Shown here piece after piece: positions 1 through 8,460 of a stretch of 64,000 nucleotides of DNA. The position numbers and the translations under genes are program-made. The notes beneath the pieces are model-generated. The model did no database searches and was not told the DNA's origin. It saw only the letters and a list, made by a program, of their open reading frames with translations. Source of the stretch: an uncultured Flavobacteriales bacterium (GTDB lineage Bacteria; Bacteroidota; Bacteroidia; Flavobacteriales_G; Salibacteraceae); contig CAJQLE010000004.1 in NCBI GenBank assembly GCA_905479105.1, positions 124,001 to 188,000 on the forward strand, written 5' to 3'. The first letter of the stretch is position 1, and the number at the start of each line of letters is the position of its first letter.

Positions 1-2
1 TT

Positions 3-1592
3 AAGGAAGTTCATCCTAAACTTGTTTGTTTTTCGGTTCCATTTCCTGGTAATCTCTACAGCGCATTCAAATCTGCCAATTACATAAAGAAGAATTATCC
101 TTTAATTTCTATTGCAATGGGCGGAGGGTTTCCGAACACTGAATTACGTTCACTGAAAGACCCTCGTGTATTTGAGTTTTTGGATTTTATAACCTTGGAT
201 GATGGCGAATTGCCGATTGAATTGCTTTGCGATAGGGTTTTGAATAATAATCTAGATGCTTCTCTGAAGCGAACGTTCGTTCTCGAAAAAGGGGGAGTTA
301 AGTATCACAATAATTCCATCTTAAGCGATTACAAACAAAGTCAAGTAGGAACTCCTGACTACTCAGATCTTTTATTGGATAAGTATATATCGGTAATTGA
401 AATAGCCAATCCCATGCATAGTTTATGGAGCGATGGAAGGTGGAATAAACTGACCATGGCTCATGGCTGTTATTGGGGTAAATGCACCTTCTGTGATGTT
501 TCATTAGACTACATCAAGATCTATGAGCCAATTGTGGCTAGTACACTTGTTGATAGGATGGAAGAGTTGATCGCACAAACCGGAGAAAAAGGATTTCATT
601 TTGTGGATGAAGCTGCACCACCGGCTTTGATGCGCGAACTGGCTTTAGAAATACTTAGAAGAAAATTGAATGTCACATGGTGGACGAATATTCGCTTTGA
701 AAAGAGCTTTACGCAGGATTTATGTAGACTTCTTAAAGCCTCTGGTTGCGTAGCCATATCTGGCGGGCTTGAGGTAGCTTCAGATAGACTTTTGGCATTG
801 ATTCAGAAGGGAGTGACAGTGGAGCAAGTTGCTCGTGTCACTAGTTATTTTACAGAAGCAGGCATTATGGTGCATGCTTATCTCATGTATGGTTATCCAA
901 CACAAACCGAACAAGAGACTATAGATAGTCTAGAAATGGTTCGTCAGATGTTTGAATTAGGAATTATACAATCTGGCTTTTGGCATCAATTTGCTTTGAC
1001 AGCTCATAGTCCAGTTGGACATAACCCAGATGCCTATGGAATCATTCCATTACAGGAGGAAATTGAATTTGCGAATAACGATATTCAATTTACTGACAGC
1101 ACTGGAATCGATCATGATAAGTTCAGTTTTGGATTGAAAAAATCACTATTCAATTATATGCACGACATGTGTTTTGATTTTAATCTTCAAGAGTGGTTTG
1201 ATTTTAAAATACCGAAATCAACAATTTCACTTGATTATATTGAGCAAAGTTTGGAGTCAAGGGATCCTCTGGATATAAAATCAAATGCAAAATTGATATG
1301 GATAGGCACCAGTCCCATAGTTAACGAATTCAAGAAAAGTAAGAAGGGGAAAGAGCAGCCTTATCTTCAAATGACCTTCAATTCTGTGAACGATAGTTTA
1401 GAGTTAGCCCTTCCAAAGCTAGAAGCAGAATGGTTATTGAACATTCTAGCGTCCTCTAGTGCATTATCACAGCCTTTAAAAACCATGGGGAGTGTTAAGA
1501 GTGACTATGAAAACCGATTTCCAAATTTTGAATCTTTTTGGTCTTCTGATGCTCTGCAAGATTTGAGATATTTTGGATTATTAAGCGTATAA
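3..1592 (+). CDS. B12-binding radical SAM protein (5' end outside window)
   Basis: The reading frame is open from the window edge, so the gene starts upstream. The part before the first internal ATG (117) reads as the end of a cobalamin-binding domain, with a GGGFPNTE segment followed by a stretch like the usual linker to the SAM domain. The radical SAM cluster motif is GCYWGKCTFC, with spacing CX4CX2C instead of the textbook CX3CX2C; this spacing is seen in some B12-dependent radical SAM families. A GGLEVAS segment follows, as expected for SAM binding. The substrate cannot be told from sequence; relatives are methyltransferases or rearrangement enzymes. The next gene on this strand is 190 bp away. 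Confidence 0.85.
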   Translation, partial: KEVHPKLVCFSVPFPGNLYSAFKSANYIKKNYPLISIAMGGGFPNTELRSLKDPRVFEFLDFITLDDGELPIELLCDRVLNNNLDASLKRTFVLEKGGVKYHNNSILSDYKQSQVGTPDYSDLLLDKYISVIEIANPMHSLWSDGRWNKLTMAHGCYWGKCTFCDVSLDYIKIYEPIVASTLVDRMEELIAQTGEKGFHFVDEAAPPALMRELALEILRRKLNVTWWTNIRFEKSFTQDLCRLLKASGCVAISGGLEVASDRLLALIQKGVTVEQVARVTSYFTEAGIMVHAYLMYGYPTQTEQETIDSLEMVRQMFELGIIQSGFWHQFALTAHSPVGHNPDAYGIIPLQEEIEFANNDIQFTDSTGIDHDKFSFGLKKSLFNYMHDMCFDFNLQEWFDFKIPKSTISLDYIEQSLESRDPLDIKSNAKLIWIGTSPIVNEFKKSKKGKEQPYLQMTFNSVNDSLELALPKLEAEWLLNILASSSALSQPLKTMGSVKSDYENRFPNFESFWSSDALQDLRYFGLLSV

Positions 1593-1622
1593 TAAGAACA
1601 CTCTTCTGGGATTAAATGAGAC

Positions 1623-1653
1623 AAAAAAAAGAGCCAAACTATGTTTGACTCTT
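1623..1653 (-). terminator. Rho-independent terminator read on the minus strand
   Basis: An 11-bp stem (1629-1639 with 1643-1653, loop of three) is followed on the minus strand by a run of eight U. The single mismatch is a G-U wobble only in the minus-strand RNA, so it points toward lower coordinates. No ordinary minus-strand gene lies upstream of it, only the short frame at 1680-1751. Confidence 0.65.
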
Positions 1654-1679
1654 GAGGAAATCTATAATACGTTGCTTTA

Positions 1680-1751
1680 TTAACTCTCAAACGTCCACTC
1701 AGCTCCATTATCAGCCTCCAGCTTAAGTTCTTTTGATTGAGAGAGTGTCAT
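1680..1751 (-). CDS. Possible 23-residue peptide or small RNA gene
   Basis: An ATG at 1751 opens a 23-codon frame encoding a polar peptide that ends in EWTFES, and its stop is 27 bases before a good minus-strand terminator. I do not recognise it. The support is positional: an otherwise orphan terminator and a gap between two plus-strand genes. No clear TAnnTTTG box is visible upstream. It could equally be a small non-coding RNA or a decayed gene end. Confidence 0.3.
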   Translation of the reverse strand: MTLSQSKELKLEADNGAEWTFES

Positions 1752-1765
1752 GATTTTCTAATTAG

Positions 1766-1780
1766 TATGTTAGTAACATA
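1766..1780. promoter_or_regulatory. 15-bp perfect palindrome next to the VIT1 start
   Basis: TATGTTA-G-TAACATA ends three bases before the ATG at 1784 and lies between that gene and the possible minus-strand short gene. Position and symmetry fit a dimeric repressor operator. The regulator is unknown. Confidence 0.4.
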
Positions 1781-1783
1781 GAA

Positions 1784-2467
1784 ATGGAGAAGCATTATGT
1801 GATGCGAAGTGGCTGGCTCAGAGCTGCGATACTCGAGGCAAATGATGGTATTTTATCAACGGCAAGTATTGTGATTGGTGTCGCGGCTGCAAGTGACACT
1901 CGAGATCCCATTATACTGGCAGGCGTTGCCGGTTTGGTAGCGGGGGCGCTTTCGATGGCTGCAGGTGAATACGTTTCAGTGAGTTCACAATCCGATTTGG
2001 AATTTGCTGATTTAAAGCGCGAAGAAACAGAGCTCAAAGAAACGCCAGATGCCGAACTCATTGAATTGGCTAAGATATATGAAAAGCGAGGTTTGTCGAA
2101 GAAATTGGCGTTGCAGATTGCTGAAGAACTCACAGAATATGACGCTCTTGGCGCTCATGCCAGAGATGAGTTGGGTATTAATGAGATAAGCCAAGCTAAA
2201 CCTTTTCAAGCAGCTGCAGCTTCTGGTGGAGCTTTTGTATTTGGAGGGGTATTACCCGTAATTGTCGCCATGTTTGGAGACGTAGACTCGATGGTCTTTT
2301 TACAATATGTATTCACTACAATCTTTCTTGCTCTTTTGGGTTCAGTTGCTGCAAAAACAGGTGGGTCAAATATTGCGAAGGCGGTTCTTAGAATTACATT
2401 TTGGGGAACCGTAGCTATGGGCGTTACTGCCTTTATTGGCTATCTCTTTGGTATAAACTTGGCTTAG
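1784..2467 (+). CDS. VIT1/CCC1 family Fe/Mn transporter
   Basis: This is an inner membrane transporter of the VIT1/CCC1 family, which exports Fe2+ or Mn2+ from the cytoplasm. Seen: an N-terminal WLRAAILEANDGILSTASI segment typical of the family, a glycine-rich helix pair, the GEYVSVSSQ motif that follows TM2, an acidic cytoplasmic stretch (about residues 70-140) that would be the metal-binding domain, and three C-terminal membrane segments. Length (227) is normal for bacterial members. A 15-bp palindrome sits just before the start. It converges on the NRAMP-like gene with a four-base overlap of the stop codons, so two metal transporters stand tail to tail. Confidence 0.88.
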   Translation: MEKHYVMRSGWLRAAILEANDGILSTASIVIGVAAASDTRDPIILAGVAGLVAGALSMAAGEYVSVSSQSDLEFADLKREETELKETPDAELIELAKIYEKRGLSKKLALQIAEELTEYDALGAHARDELGINEISQAKPFQAAAASGGAFVFGGVLPVIVAMFGDVDSMVFLQYVFTTIFLALLGSVAAKTGGSNIAKAVLRITFWGTVAMGVTAFIGYLFGINLA

Positions 2468-3774
2468 AAAAATTGCTTCCAAACGTAGAACCCTGCGAAT
2501 CCCGATAGAAATATTATTCCCAATATCGAGGTTGTAATCATCAAGATGGATGGTTTGTATTTTGCCTGGATGTGTTTGCTAGTGACCAGTCTTAAGTTCG
2601 CGATTGCAATAAAGGGAGCGATTACAAATGAAATGGTTGTGGCTAAATCAATCAGCTGCCTAAACTGATTCATGAAAAATAATATGATAGAAAATGCTCC
2701 TATTGAAATGAGTGCAATGGCAATTCTATAACCCTTGGGAGACGATGATTTGTGAGGGTTAAAGGTTGGATTTAAAATCAATTTGGTGGTGTGATTTAGC
2801 GCTCTAGAATATCCATCGAGAACCCCAATAGATGTCCCAAACATGATAGAAAATGAAGCCAGTGCAATAATAAAGTAGCTCCATTGTCCAATCGATGAAG
2901 AATAAAGGTTGACGATAAAGTTCGCAAACGCTGAACTTCCTTCGGGCATTTCTATTCCGGTGCCATAAATAAGATAAGCCCCAAGTGTGAGGAAACACAA
3001 TGAAAGTCCAGCTGTAATCCAATAGCCCCAATTGAATTCCGATATTATTTGCTTGAAAGTTGGAGCATTTTCTGGATCTTTCATTTTTTCAAGTGTCCAT
3101 AGGCTATTCCATGCAGAAAGGTCCAAAGCTGTGGGCATCCAGCCCATCAATGCAATTATGAAAAATATGCTTTTGTCACTGAAAAGACTTGGTTGGATGA
3201 AGCCTTCAATCATTGGTGCTCTTCCGTGAAAAAGCGTCAAAGCGAAGGCAATTAAAGTTGATAAAAGGAGAATTACACCCACTACTTTTATAATCTCAGT
3301 TAACGTGCTAAATTTCCCAAAATAGAGTAAGCCAAAACATATTGCAAATACGAGAAATGACGGAAGTAAATGAAGAGCAGGCCAATGATCACTAATGCCA
3401 AAGAGGTTGTCCATGAAGCCAGCAGTCACAAAGACGACTGCAGCGCTAACGAAAAACATTGATAAGACAATCACCAGAAAGTAAAGCCAAAGAGGAACTT
3501 TGCCAAGACGTTTATAACCGTCAATTAAGCTTTCACCTTGAGCGGCTGCATAGCGCGATCCAAACTCGAAAAACGGAAATTTAAATACGTTGACGGCTAT
3601 AATTATTCCTACTAAGGCAAATCCAAATTCAGCGCCAGCTCGTGTGCTTTGCACCAAGTGGGATACACCTATCGAAGTGCTCGCAAAAAGCAGTCCCGGC
3701 CCTATTGATCGATTTATAGCTTTCCAGTTCAATACTGTAAATAAATATTTCAGGGAAAGATATAAATAAGTCAA
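2464..3774 (-). CDS. Divergent NRAMP-like transporter
   Basis: This is a polytopic membrane protein of about 11 helices in the NRAMP (SLC11) fold. TM1 begins GPGLLFAST and continues to a TRAGAEFGF segment that matches NRAMP spacing. However, the metal-binding DPGN of TM1 is replaced by GVSH, and the MPH of TM6 appears as MPT in GWMPTALDLSAW. In classical NRAMPs these residues bind Mn2+/Fe2+, so the substrate may differ. Bacteroidota have a clade with this TM1 sequence, usually labelled Nramp family; I know of no tested substrate. The gene overlaps the convergent VIT1 gene by four bases. Confidence 0.8.
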   Translation of the reverse strand: MTYLYLSLKYLFTVLNWKAINRSIGPGLLFASTSIGVSHLVQSTRAGAEFGFALVGIIIAVNVFKFPFFEFGSRYAAAQGESLIDGYKRLGKVPLWLYFLVIVLSMFFVSAAVVFVTAGFMDNLFGISDHWPALHLLPSFLVFAICFGLLYFGKFSTLTEIIKVVGVILLLSTLIAFALTLFHGRAPMIEGFIQPSLFSDKSIFFIIALMGWMPTALDLSAWNSLWTLEKMKDPENAPTFKQIISEFNWGYWITAGLSLCFLTLGAYLIYGTGIEMPEGSSAFANFIVNLYSSSIGQWSYFIIALASFSIMFGTSIGVLDGYSRALNHTTKLILNPTFNPHKSSSPKGYRIAIALISIGAFSIILFFMNQFRQLIDLATTISFVIAPFIAIANLRLVTSKHIQAKYKPSILMITTSILGIIFLSGFAGFYVWKQFF

Positions 3775-3944
3775 TACTGCGTTATGCCTTCAGGTATTTC
3801 TATCTATTTCTAAATCATCAATTTTTGCGAGCTATTGATCTTTGATTTTCTTGTCACTAGAATAAGATGTATCACTTGATATTTGTGTCTAATGGGCCGT
3901 CAAATTTGAAAAAGCCTTATTTTCCGTCTTCAAACCCATCCATA

Positions 3945-4370
3945 ATGAATCCGATTTTAAGAAATGTCTTGGCTGCAGTTTCAGGTCTCGTTGTTGGCAG
4001 CGCTGTAAACATGAGCCTAATAATGATCAGTGGATCTATAATCCCGCCTCCTGAAGGCGCTGATATGACTACTATGGAAGGCCTTTCGGCTTCAATGCAT
4101 TTGTTTGAGCCAAAACATTTTATCATGCCTTTTTTAGCGCATGCGCTTGGCACATTCTTAGGGGCGTTGGTGGCTTCCTTTATTGTGATTAGTCACAAAT
4201 TGAAATTTGCAATGGCCATAGGAGGTTTCTTTTTTATTGGGGGCGTAATAAATGTATACATGTTGCCAGCTCCGATGTGGTTTAATGTGACTGATCTCTT
4301 TTTGGCATATATACCAATGGCGTGGTTGGCATGGAAACTTGTATCGCTGAAAAAATCAATTGAATCATGA
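3945..4370 (+). CDS. Conserved four-helix membrane protein, unknown function
   Basis: The start is placed at the ATG at 3945 because the family-like, hydrophobic part begins there (MNPILRNVLAAVSG); an upstream ATG at 3867 would add 26 unconvincing residues. The protein has about four membrane segments. A periplasmic loop rich in Pro and acidic residues (IIPPPEGADM, then EPKHF) lies between TM1 and TM2, and a PFLAHALGTFLGAL segment opens TM2. I recall similar hypothetical proteins in Bacteroidota but no known function. Its stop overlaps the next start as ATGA, so the two are probably translationally coupled. Confidence 0.65.
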   Translation: MNPILRNVLAAVSGLVVGSAVNMSLIMISGSIIPPPEGADMTTMEGLSASMHLFEPKHFIMPFLAHALGTFLGALVASFIVISHKLKFAMAIGGFFFIGGVINVYMLPAPMWFNVTDLFLAYIPMAWLAWKLVSLKKSIES

Positions 4371-4786
4371 AGCCAATCTTAGACCCAAAAGAAAGTCCCA
4401 AGAAAACGGCAATCAAGGCTGTTTTAGGAAATTCTTTTCAGTTTTACGATGACCTAGAGAAGATTATTAATCACTGCAAGAAGGAATGGGTTTTCTTAAA
4501 AGGAACTGGCTGGGTGCTTTTTGTGAATAATGGCAAGAAGGATTTGTTTTATCTCATTCCTCAGAGTAATTATTTTCTAATCAGCTTAACTTTCTCTGAA
4601 AAGGAACGAAAGGAATTTTTGAAAGATCAAGAGTTACAATCTCTTCACGCTGATATTGAAGGCACCAGTAAGTTCTCAGAAGGATATGCAATGCAATTTG
4701 CAATCAATGATGAAGAGGTTTTTGAAAGGTTTAAATCTTTACTCTTATTGATGTATATTGACCCCTTTAAATCGCATTTCATTTAA
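4367..4786 (+). CDS. DUF3788-like cytosolic protein
   Basis: A soluble 139-residue protein without a signal peptide. The layout resembles DUF3788: an N-terminal helix, a KGTGWVLFV segment, a LFYLIPQSNYF beta pair, and a C-terminal EGYAMQFAIN strand followed by a helix ending LLLLMYIDP. DUF3788 proteins have no established function. The ATGA overlap with the membrane protein upstream suggests one operon of two. Confidence in the family name is moderate. Confidence 0.6.
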   Translation: MKPILDPKESPKKTAIKAVLGNSFQFYDDLEKIINHCKKEWVFLKGTGWVLFVNNGKKDLFYLIPQSNYFLISLTFSEKERKEFLKDQELQSLHADIEGTSKFSEGYAMQFAINDEEVFERFKSLLLLMYIDPFKSHFI

Positions 4787-4909
4787 TTAAGGCAAACCAA
4801 TTAATGCGCTTAAATCAAGTTGATTGGATCCAATAAATTTAATTATCTGCGGATTTAAACTGGTTAGTTTGAAGCCGATAATCACGCAATAAACTCTAAA
4901 TAAGAAGGT

Positions 4910-5536
4910 ATGGATATTCAACAGATTTTTGAGAACAACAAGAAGTGGGTCGATGAAAAATTAGGCCTAGACAAGGACTATTTCAAAAACTTGTCAGAAG
5001 GACAAAGTCCAGATATTCTATATATAGGTTGCTCTGATAGCAGAGTTACTGCGGAAGATATTATGGGTGTTCAACCTGGTGAGGCATTTGTTCATCGCAA
5101 TATTGCCAATATGGTTCCTAATACTGACTTGAATGTGATGTCAGTTATAGAATATGCCGTAAAATATTTGAGTGTTAGTCATATTGTTGTTTGCGGCCAT
5201 TACTACTGCGGTGGTGTGAAAGCTGCTATGCAGTCTGCCGACCTCGGAATATTAAATCCATGGCTAAGAAACATTCGAGATGTTTATAGAATTCACCAGG
5301 CGGAATTAGATAAAATCACTAATGAAGAGGAAAAGTATAAGCGTTTAGTTGAGCTAAACGTTCAAGAACAGTGTGTTAATGTGATTAAAACATCAGTGGT
5401 GCAAACGGCCTATCGTCAAAGAGAGATTTCTGTTCACGGATGGGTGTTTGATATTAATTCAGGAGGATTAATTGATCTAAATATTAACTTCCCTAAGTTG
5501 CTTGAGCACATTATGGAAATATATCATCTCGACTAA
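4910..5536 (+). CDS. can: Beta-class carbonic anhydrase
   Basis: Catalyses CO2 + H2O to HCO3- + H+ in the cytoplasm. The Zn ligands of the beta class are present: Cys41 and Asp43 in CSDSR (with Arg45 pairing to the Asp), and His97 and Cys100 in CGHYYCGG. Length (208) fits bacterial Can. It has no signal peptide. It converges on a SulP-family transporter with a four-base stop overlap; SulP transporters and carbonic anhydrases are often linked or fused, so the pair probably supplies bicarbonate. Confidence 0.93.
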   Translation: MDIQQIFENNKKWVDEKLGLDKDYFKNLSEGQSPDILYIGCSDSRVTAEDIMGVQPGEAFVHRNIANMVPNTDLNVMSVIEYAVKYLSVSHIVVCGHYYCGGVKAAMQSADLGILNPWLRNIRDVYRIHQAELDKITNEEEKYKRLVELNVQEQCVNVIKTSVVQTAYRQREISVHGWVFDINSGGLIDLNINFPKLLEHIMEIYHLD

Positions 5537-7176
5537 TTTTTGAATATAGTCTCAAAATAGGGGGTTTTGTGATTGCCATCTTTTGACACTTTTTTAAGAA
5601 AGTAATCCAAGTGATCTTTATTGACTTCATGGAAGTCTCCTTTTATCTCAATCGAAATATCGTTTTGTTTTGCCTTGACAATAAAGTCATCGATAATCTC
5701 AATCACATCGGGATGAATATAATGGGTTGAAGTTGCGTCAATGATCACAGCACTTTGATTAGGAATGGCATTTAAAGCCTGTAAGATGCTTGCTTTATTC
5801 AGAAAAGTAACGTTGTCTGAGAGAATGATTTCTATTGGTTCTCCATCACCAAATGTTTCAGTATAACTAAATGGAGTGTTGAAATTCTTCCTTAGAATCA
5901 TGAAAAATCCAACAGCCAATCCAATTCCAATACCCATTAAAAGGTCGGTAAATACAATTCCTAGAAAAGTAATTAAAAAGGTAATTAACTGATCCCTTCC
6001 TTGTCCTGCCATTTCTTTAAAAATTGATGGTTTAGCTAATTTATATCCTACCATAATCAAGATTGCGGCTAAGCTAGAAAGAGGTATCATGTTTAGAATG
6101 TCGGGGAGTAAAAAAACGCTAATAGCAATAAATAGTCCATGGATCATTGCGGCTAGTTTGGTTTTCCCACCTGACTGCATATTTGCTGAACTTCTCACTA
6201 TAACTTGGGTGACAGGCAAACCTCCGACCAGTCCGGATGCGATGTTGCCGGCACCTTGTGCAATTAGTTCTCGGTTAGTTGGTGTTACATTTTTTTCTGG
6301 ATCCATTTTGTCTGTTGCCTCTACGCACAGAAGAGTTTCTAGACTTGCTACCACTGCAATAGTAAATGCAATGATCCATAAGTCACTATTGAAAAGCATA
6401 CTCCAGTCTGGAGTAGTAAAAAGACCTGAAAATCCTGTTTGATCTGTCATTAATGGAATACCTACCATTTCATCCTTTTCGAAACTGAAAATATCGATAT
6501 CCAAACAAATACGCGTGAATAGAATGCCGGCAGTAACGACAACCAAGGGACCTTGAATAATATTGAAAATTTTTATTTTCTTCATGAAATTTTGCTCCCA
6601 AAGAATTAGAACAAACATGGAGACGCTTGTAACCAACAAAGCGGCTGGATTTATATCTCCAAATGCAATCATTAATTCCGTAAAGGAATTTTCCCCATCT
6701 TTTTGCCAGAATCCATCAAAGCCTTCAGCAATAACGTCATGGCCTAAGGCATGAGGAATTTGCTTTAGAATTATTATTACACCGATTGCAGTGAGCATTC
6801 CTTTGATAACTGAATTTGGGAAATAGTATCCTATGATTCCTGATTTTGCGAAGGCTAATCCTATTTGAATTATTCCTGCTAAAACTACCGCAGAAAGAAA
6901 CAATGGAAAACCTCTCTCCATATCAAAAATCCCATTTGCATCAGTTCCCAATCTAATTATTGCATCAGCTACAATTACTGTTAGACCAGCAGCTGGACCA
7001 CTGACACCAATTTTGGATCCACTTATAAGGCCCACAACAATGCCACCTACTATTCCAGCTATAATACCTGAAAATAGAGGTGCTCCTGAGGCTAGGGCTA
7101 TTCCTAAACAAAGAGGGACTGCTACTAAAAATACGATAAGACCCGCAGGTAGGTCATTGCTAAAATGCTTAAACAT
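5533..7176 (-). CDS. SulP/SLC26 anion transporter with STAS domain
   Basis: A membrane transporter of inorganic anions (sulfate, or bicarbonate as in BicA). The N-terminal DLPAGLIVFLVAVPLCLGIA is the SulP TM1 signature, followed by about 12-14 helices containing the PVTQVIVRSSANMQSGGKTK segment. A cytoplasmic STAS-like domain fills about residues 430-547. The neighbouring carbonic anhydrase makes bicarbonate the best guess for the substrate; this is inference. Length is as usual for the family. It is the last gene of a run of minus-strand genes, separated by 71 bases from the one upstream. Confidence 0.9.
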   Translation of the reverse strand: MFKHFSNDLPAGLIVFLVAVPLCLGIALASGAPLFSGIIAGIVGGIVVGLISGSKIGVSGPAAGLTVIVADAIIRLGTDANGIFDMERGFPLFLSAVVLAGIIQIGLAFAKSGIIGYYFPNSVIKGMLTAIGVIIILKQIPHALGHDVIAEGFDGFWQKDGENSFTELMIAFGDINPAALLVTSVSMFVLILWEQNFMKKIKIFNIIQGPLVVVTAGILFTRICLDIDIFSFEKDEMVGIPLMTDQTGFSGLFTTPDWSMLFNSDLWIIAFTIAVVASLETLLCVEATDKMDPEKNVTPTNRELIAQGAGNIASGLVGGLPVTQVIVRSSANMQSGGKTKLAAMIHGLFIAISVFLLPDILNMIPLSSLAAILIMVGYKLAKPSIFKEMAGQGRDQLITFLITFLGIVFTDLLMGIGIGLAVGFFMILRKNFNTPFSYTETFGDGEPIEIILSDNVTFLNKASILQALNAIPNQSAVIIDATSTHYIHPDVIEIIDDFIVKAKQNDISIEIKGDFHEVNKDHLDYFLKKVSKDGNHKTPYFETIFKN

Positions 7177-7247
7177 GTGATTTTATTTGAAATAGAAATG
7201 AGGACTGAATTAACTGAATAAATATCGAAACCTTTTGTTTCTTGAGC

Positions 7248-7541
7248 TTAAGTCAATTCCGGAGGGGGAGAGTCTACTTCATAAAAATGATTTGACTTGT
7301 AATCGTTTTCTGATTTCTTTTTTGAAGACTTAGATACAAAGAACTCAGGTATACTCTGTCTAGGGTCAAGATCTAAAAAAATAGCCTCGATCGGAAAGTC
7401 ATCTTCGAGAATTTGCTGAATTTCTTCATTGAACTCAACCAAATATGAATCTGATGAACAGCACTCAATACTAAAGTTCAATGTGCAAAATATGAGGCTA
7501 AAACCGAATAAAAAATTAATGGTGGTTTTTGAATTCATCAA
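7248..7541 (-). CDS. Small secreted or anchored protein, unknown
   Basis: A 97-residue protein with an N-terminal hydrophobic segment (about residues 8-25) and a CC pair just after it, which could be a signal peptide or weak lipoprotein signal (the residues before the Cys are not a classic lipobox). The rest is acidic and ends in a proline-rich tail. A TATCTTTG -7 box lies only five bases before the ATG, so the message may be leaderless. I do not recognise a family. Confidence 0.5.
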   Translation of the reverse strand: MMNSKTTINFLFGFSLIFCTLNFSIECCSSDSYLVEFNEEIQQILEDDFPIEAIFLDLDPRQSIPEFFVSKSSKKKSENDYKSNHFYEVDSPPPELT

Positions 7542-7545
7542 GAGT

Positions 7546-7553
7546 CAAAGATA
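7546..7553 (-). promoter_or_regulatory. -7 promoter box TATCTTTG
   Basis: Exact match to TAnnTTTG on the minus strand, five bases before the ATG at 7541. With the usual distance to the start site, transcription would begin at or next to the start codon. A well-spaced -33 TTG is not obvious. Confidence 0.35.
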
Positions 7554-7607
7554 TTGAACCTTTTTGCAAAAGCTATATTTATAAATACTATTTGGAAAAT
7601 TAAGCAT

Positions 7608-7631
7608 AAAAAAAGCAGGCCTAGGCCTGCT
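7608..7631 (-). terminator. Terminator of the secreted protein gene at 7655-8401
   Basis: An 18-base perfect palindrome (7614-7631, AGCAGGCCTAGGCCTGCT) is followed on the minus strand by seven U. It lies 24 bases after the stop of the gene ending at 7655. Confidence 0.8.
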
Positions 7632-7654
7632 CCTTTATGATTGTTTTATTTAGC

Positions 7655-8401
7655 TTACAGCTTCTTAGCAGATTTTGCAGCTATCTTTTTTAGCTTTTTG
7701 TTTAAATCTTCAATGACTTCTGCTGTTGCATTTTCACAAAGTGGCAGAAGCTTATCAGGCGACATAATAGGGATGCCAGCTACTATGCCAACACTCTTTT
7801 TTGAATTGGCCGCTTTTCTAATTTTAAAAACTTTCTTTCCTTCTTTGTTATACAATCTCACACTAACGTAAGCCTGAATTCCAGCTGTAAAAGGCACCGT
7901 CTTTTTTACAAATGCATATTCAAGGTTTACAAACATAACGCCATCCACATCTTTGAAAATATCGAGCATAGCTAATTCATTGCTATTCTTTTTCAGAAGC
8001 ACATTGTCTGCCATAGGCTTGTAACCTTCATACGTTAAGTAGCGCTGAAAAAATCTATTTCGATCTTCATCATTAGATTCCCCATGGCGACTATCATATG
8101 CCTGATAATCAGCATTATTTATAACATCTTCTTCAGCCATTAATTCAAAAGGAAACTGAGAAGCGTATTCCTTGAAAAATGTTTCATGAAAGTTGTCCAA
8201 AACGGGTTGCAAGTTGAAATTCTCATCTTCTGATAAAGAACCAATCGCGGCAACCAATCCGGCACCACTGCCAAGTTCGCTAAAATCGATGTGCTTATCA
8301 GCATAAAAGGTTACTACAGCAACTTTCTTTTGAGCAAATACGCTCGTACCTAGGAATAGGGCGATAGCAGTTAAGCCTGCAATTCTTTTAAATGTGTTCA
8401 T
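7655..8401 (-). CDS. Secreted protein of unknown function
   Basis: A 248-residue protein with a clear signal peptide cleaved after about residue 23 (ALFLGTSVFAQ). The mature part starts with a KKVAVVTFYADK strand and has mixed alpha/beta character, ending in a lysine-rich tail (KKIAAKSAKKL). The opening resembles periplasmic proteins that sense or report on oligomer assembly, but this is not enough to assign a function. It has its own strong terminator and is probably periplasmic or outer-membrane associated. Confidence 0.7.
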   Translation of the reverse strand: MNTFKRIAGLTAIALFLGTSVFAQKKVAVVTFYADKHIDFSELGSGAGLVAAIGSLSEDENFNLQPVLDNFHETFFKEYASQFPFELMAEEDVINNADYQAYDSRHGESNDEDRNRFFQRYLTYEGYKPMADNVLLKKNSNELAMLDIFKDVDGVMFVNLEYAFVKKTVPFTAGIQAYVSVRLYNKEGKKVFKIRKAANSKKSVGIVAGIPIMSPDKLLPLCENATAEVIEDLNKKLKKIAAKSAKKL

Positions 8402-8460
8402 TTAGTGTTTTTTTATGAATGAGGCGCGAAAATAGCTTAATGCAAATGATTGGGGTTTAT

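Noticed and set aside
1505-1708. 67-residue minus-strand frame over the end of the radical SAM gene
   Set aside because: It runs through a minus-strand terminator hairpin and mostly lies opposite a real gene; no signal or family features.
6089-6442. 117-residue plus-strand frame within the SulP gene
   Set aside because: Opposite to conserved membrane helices of SulP, with no start context and unconvincing composition.
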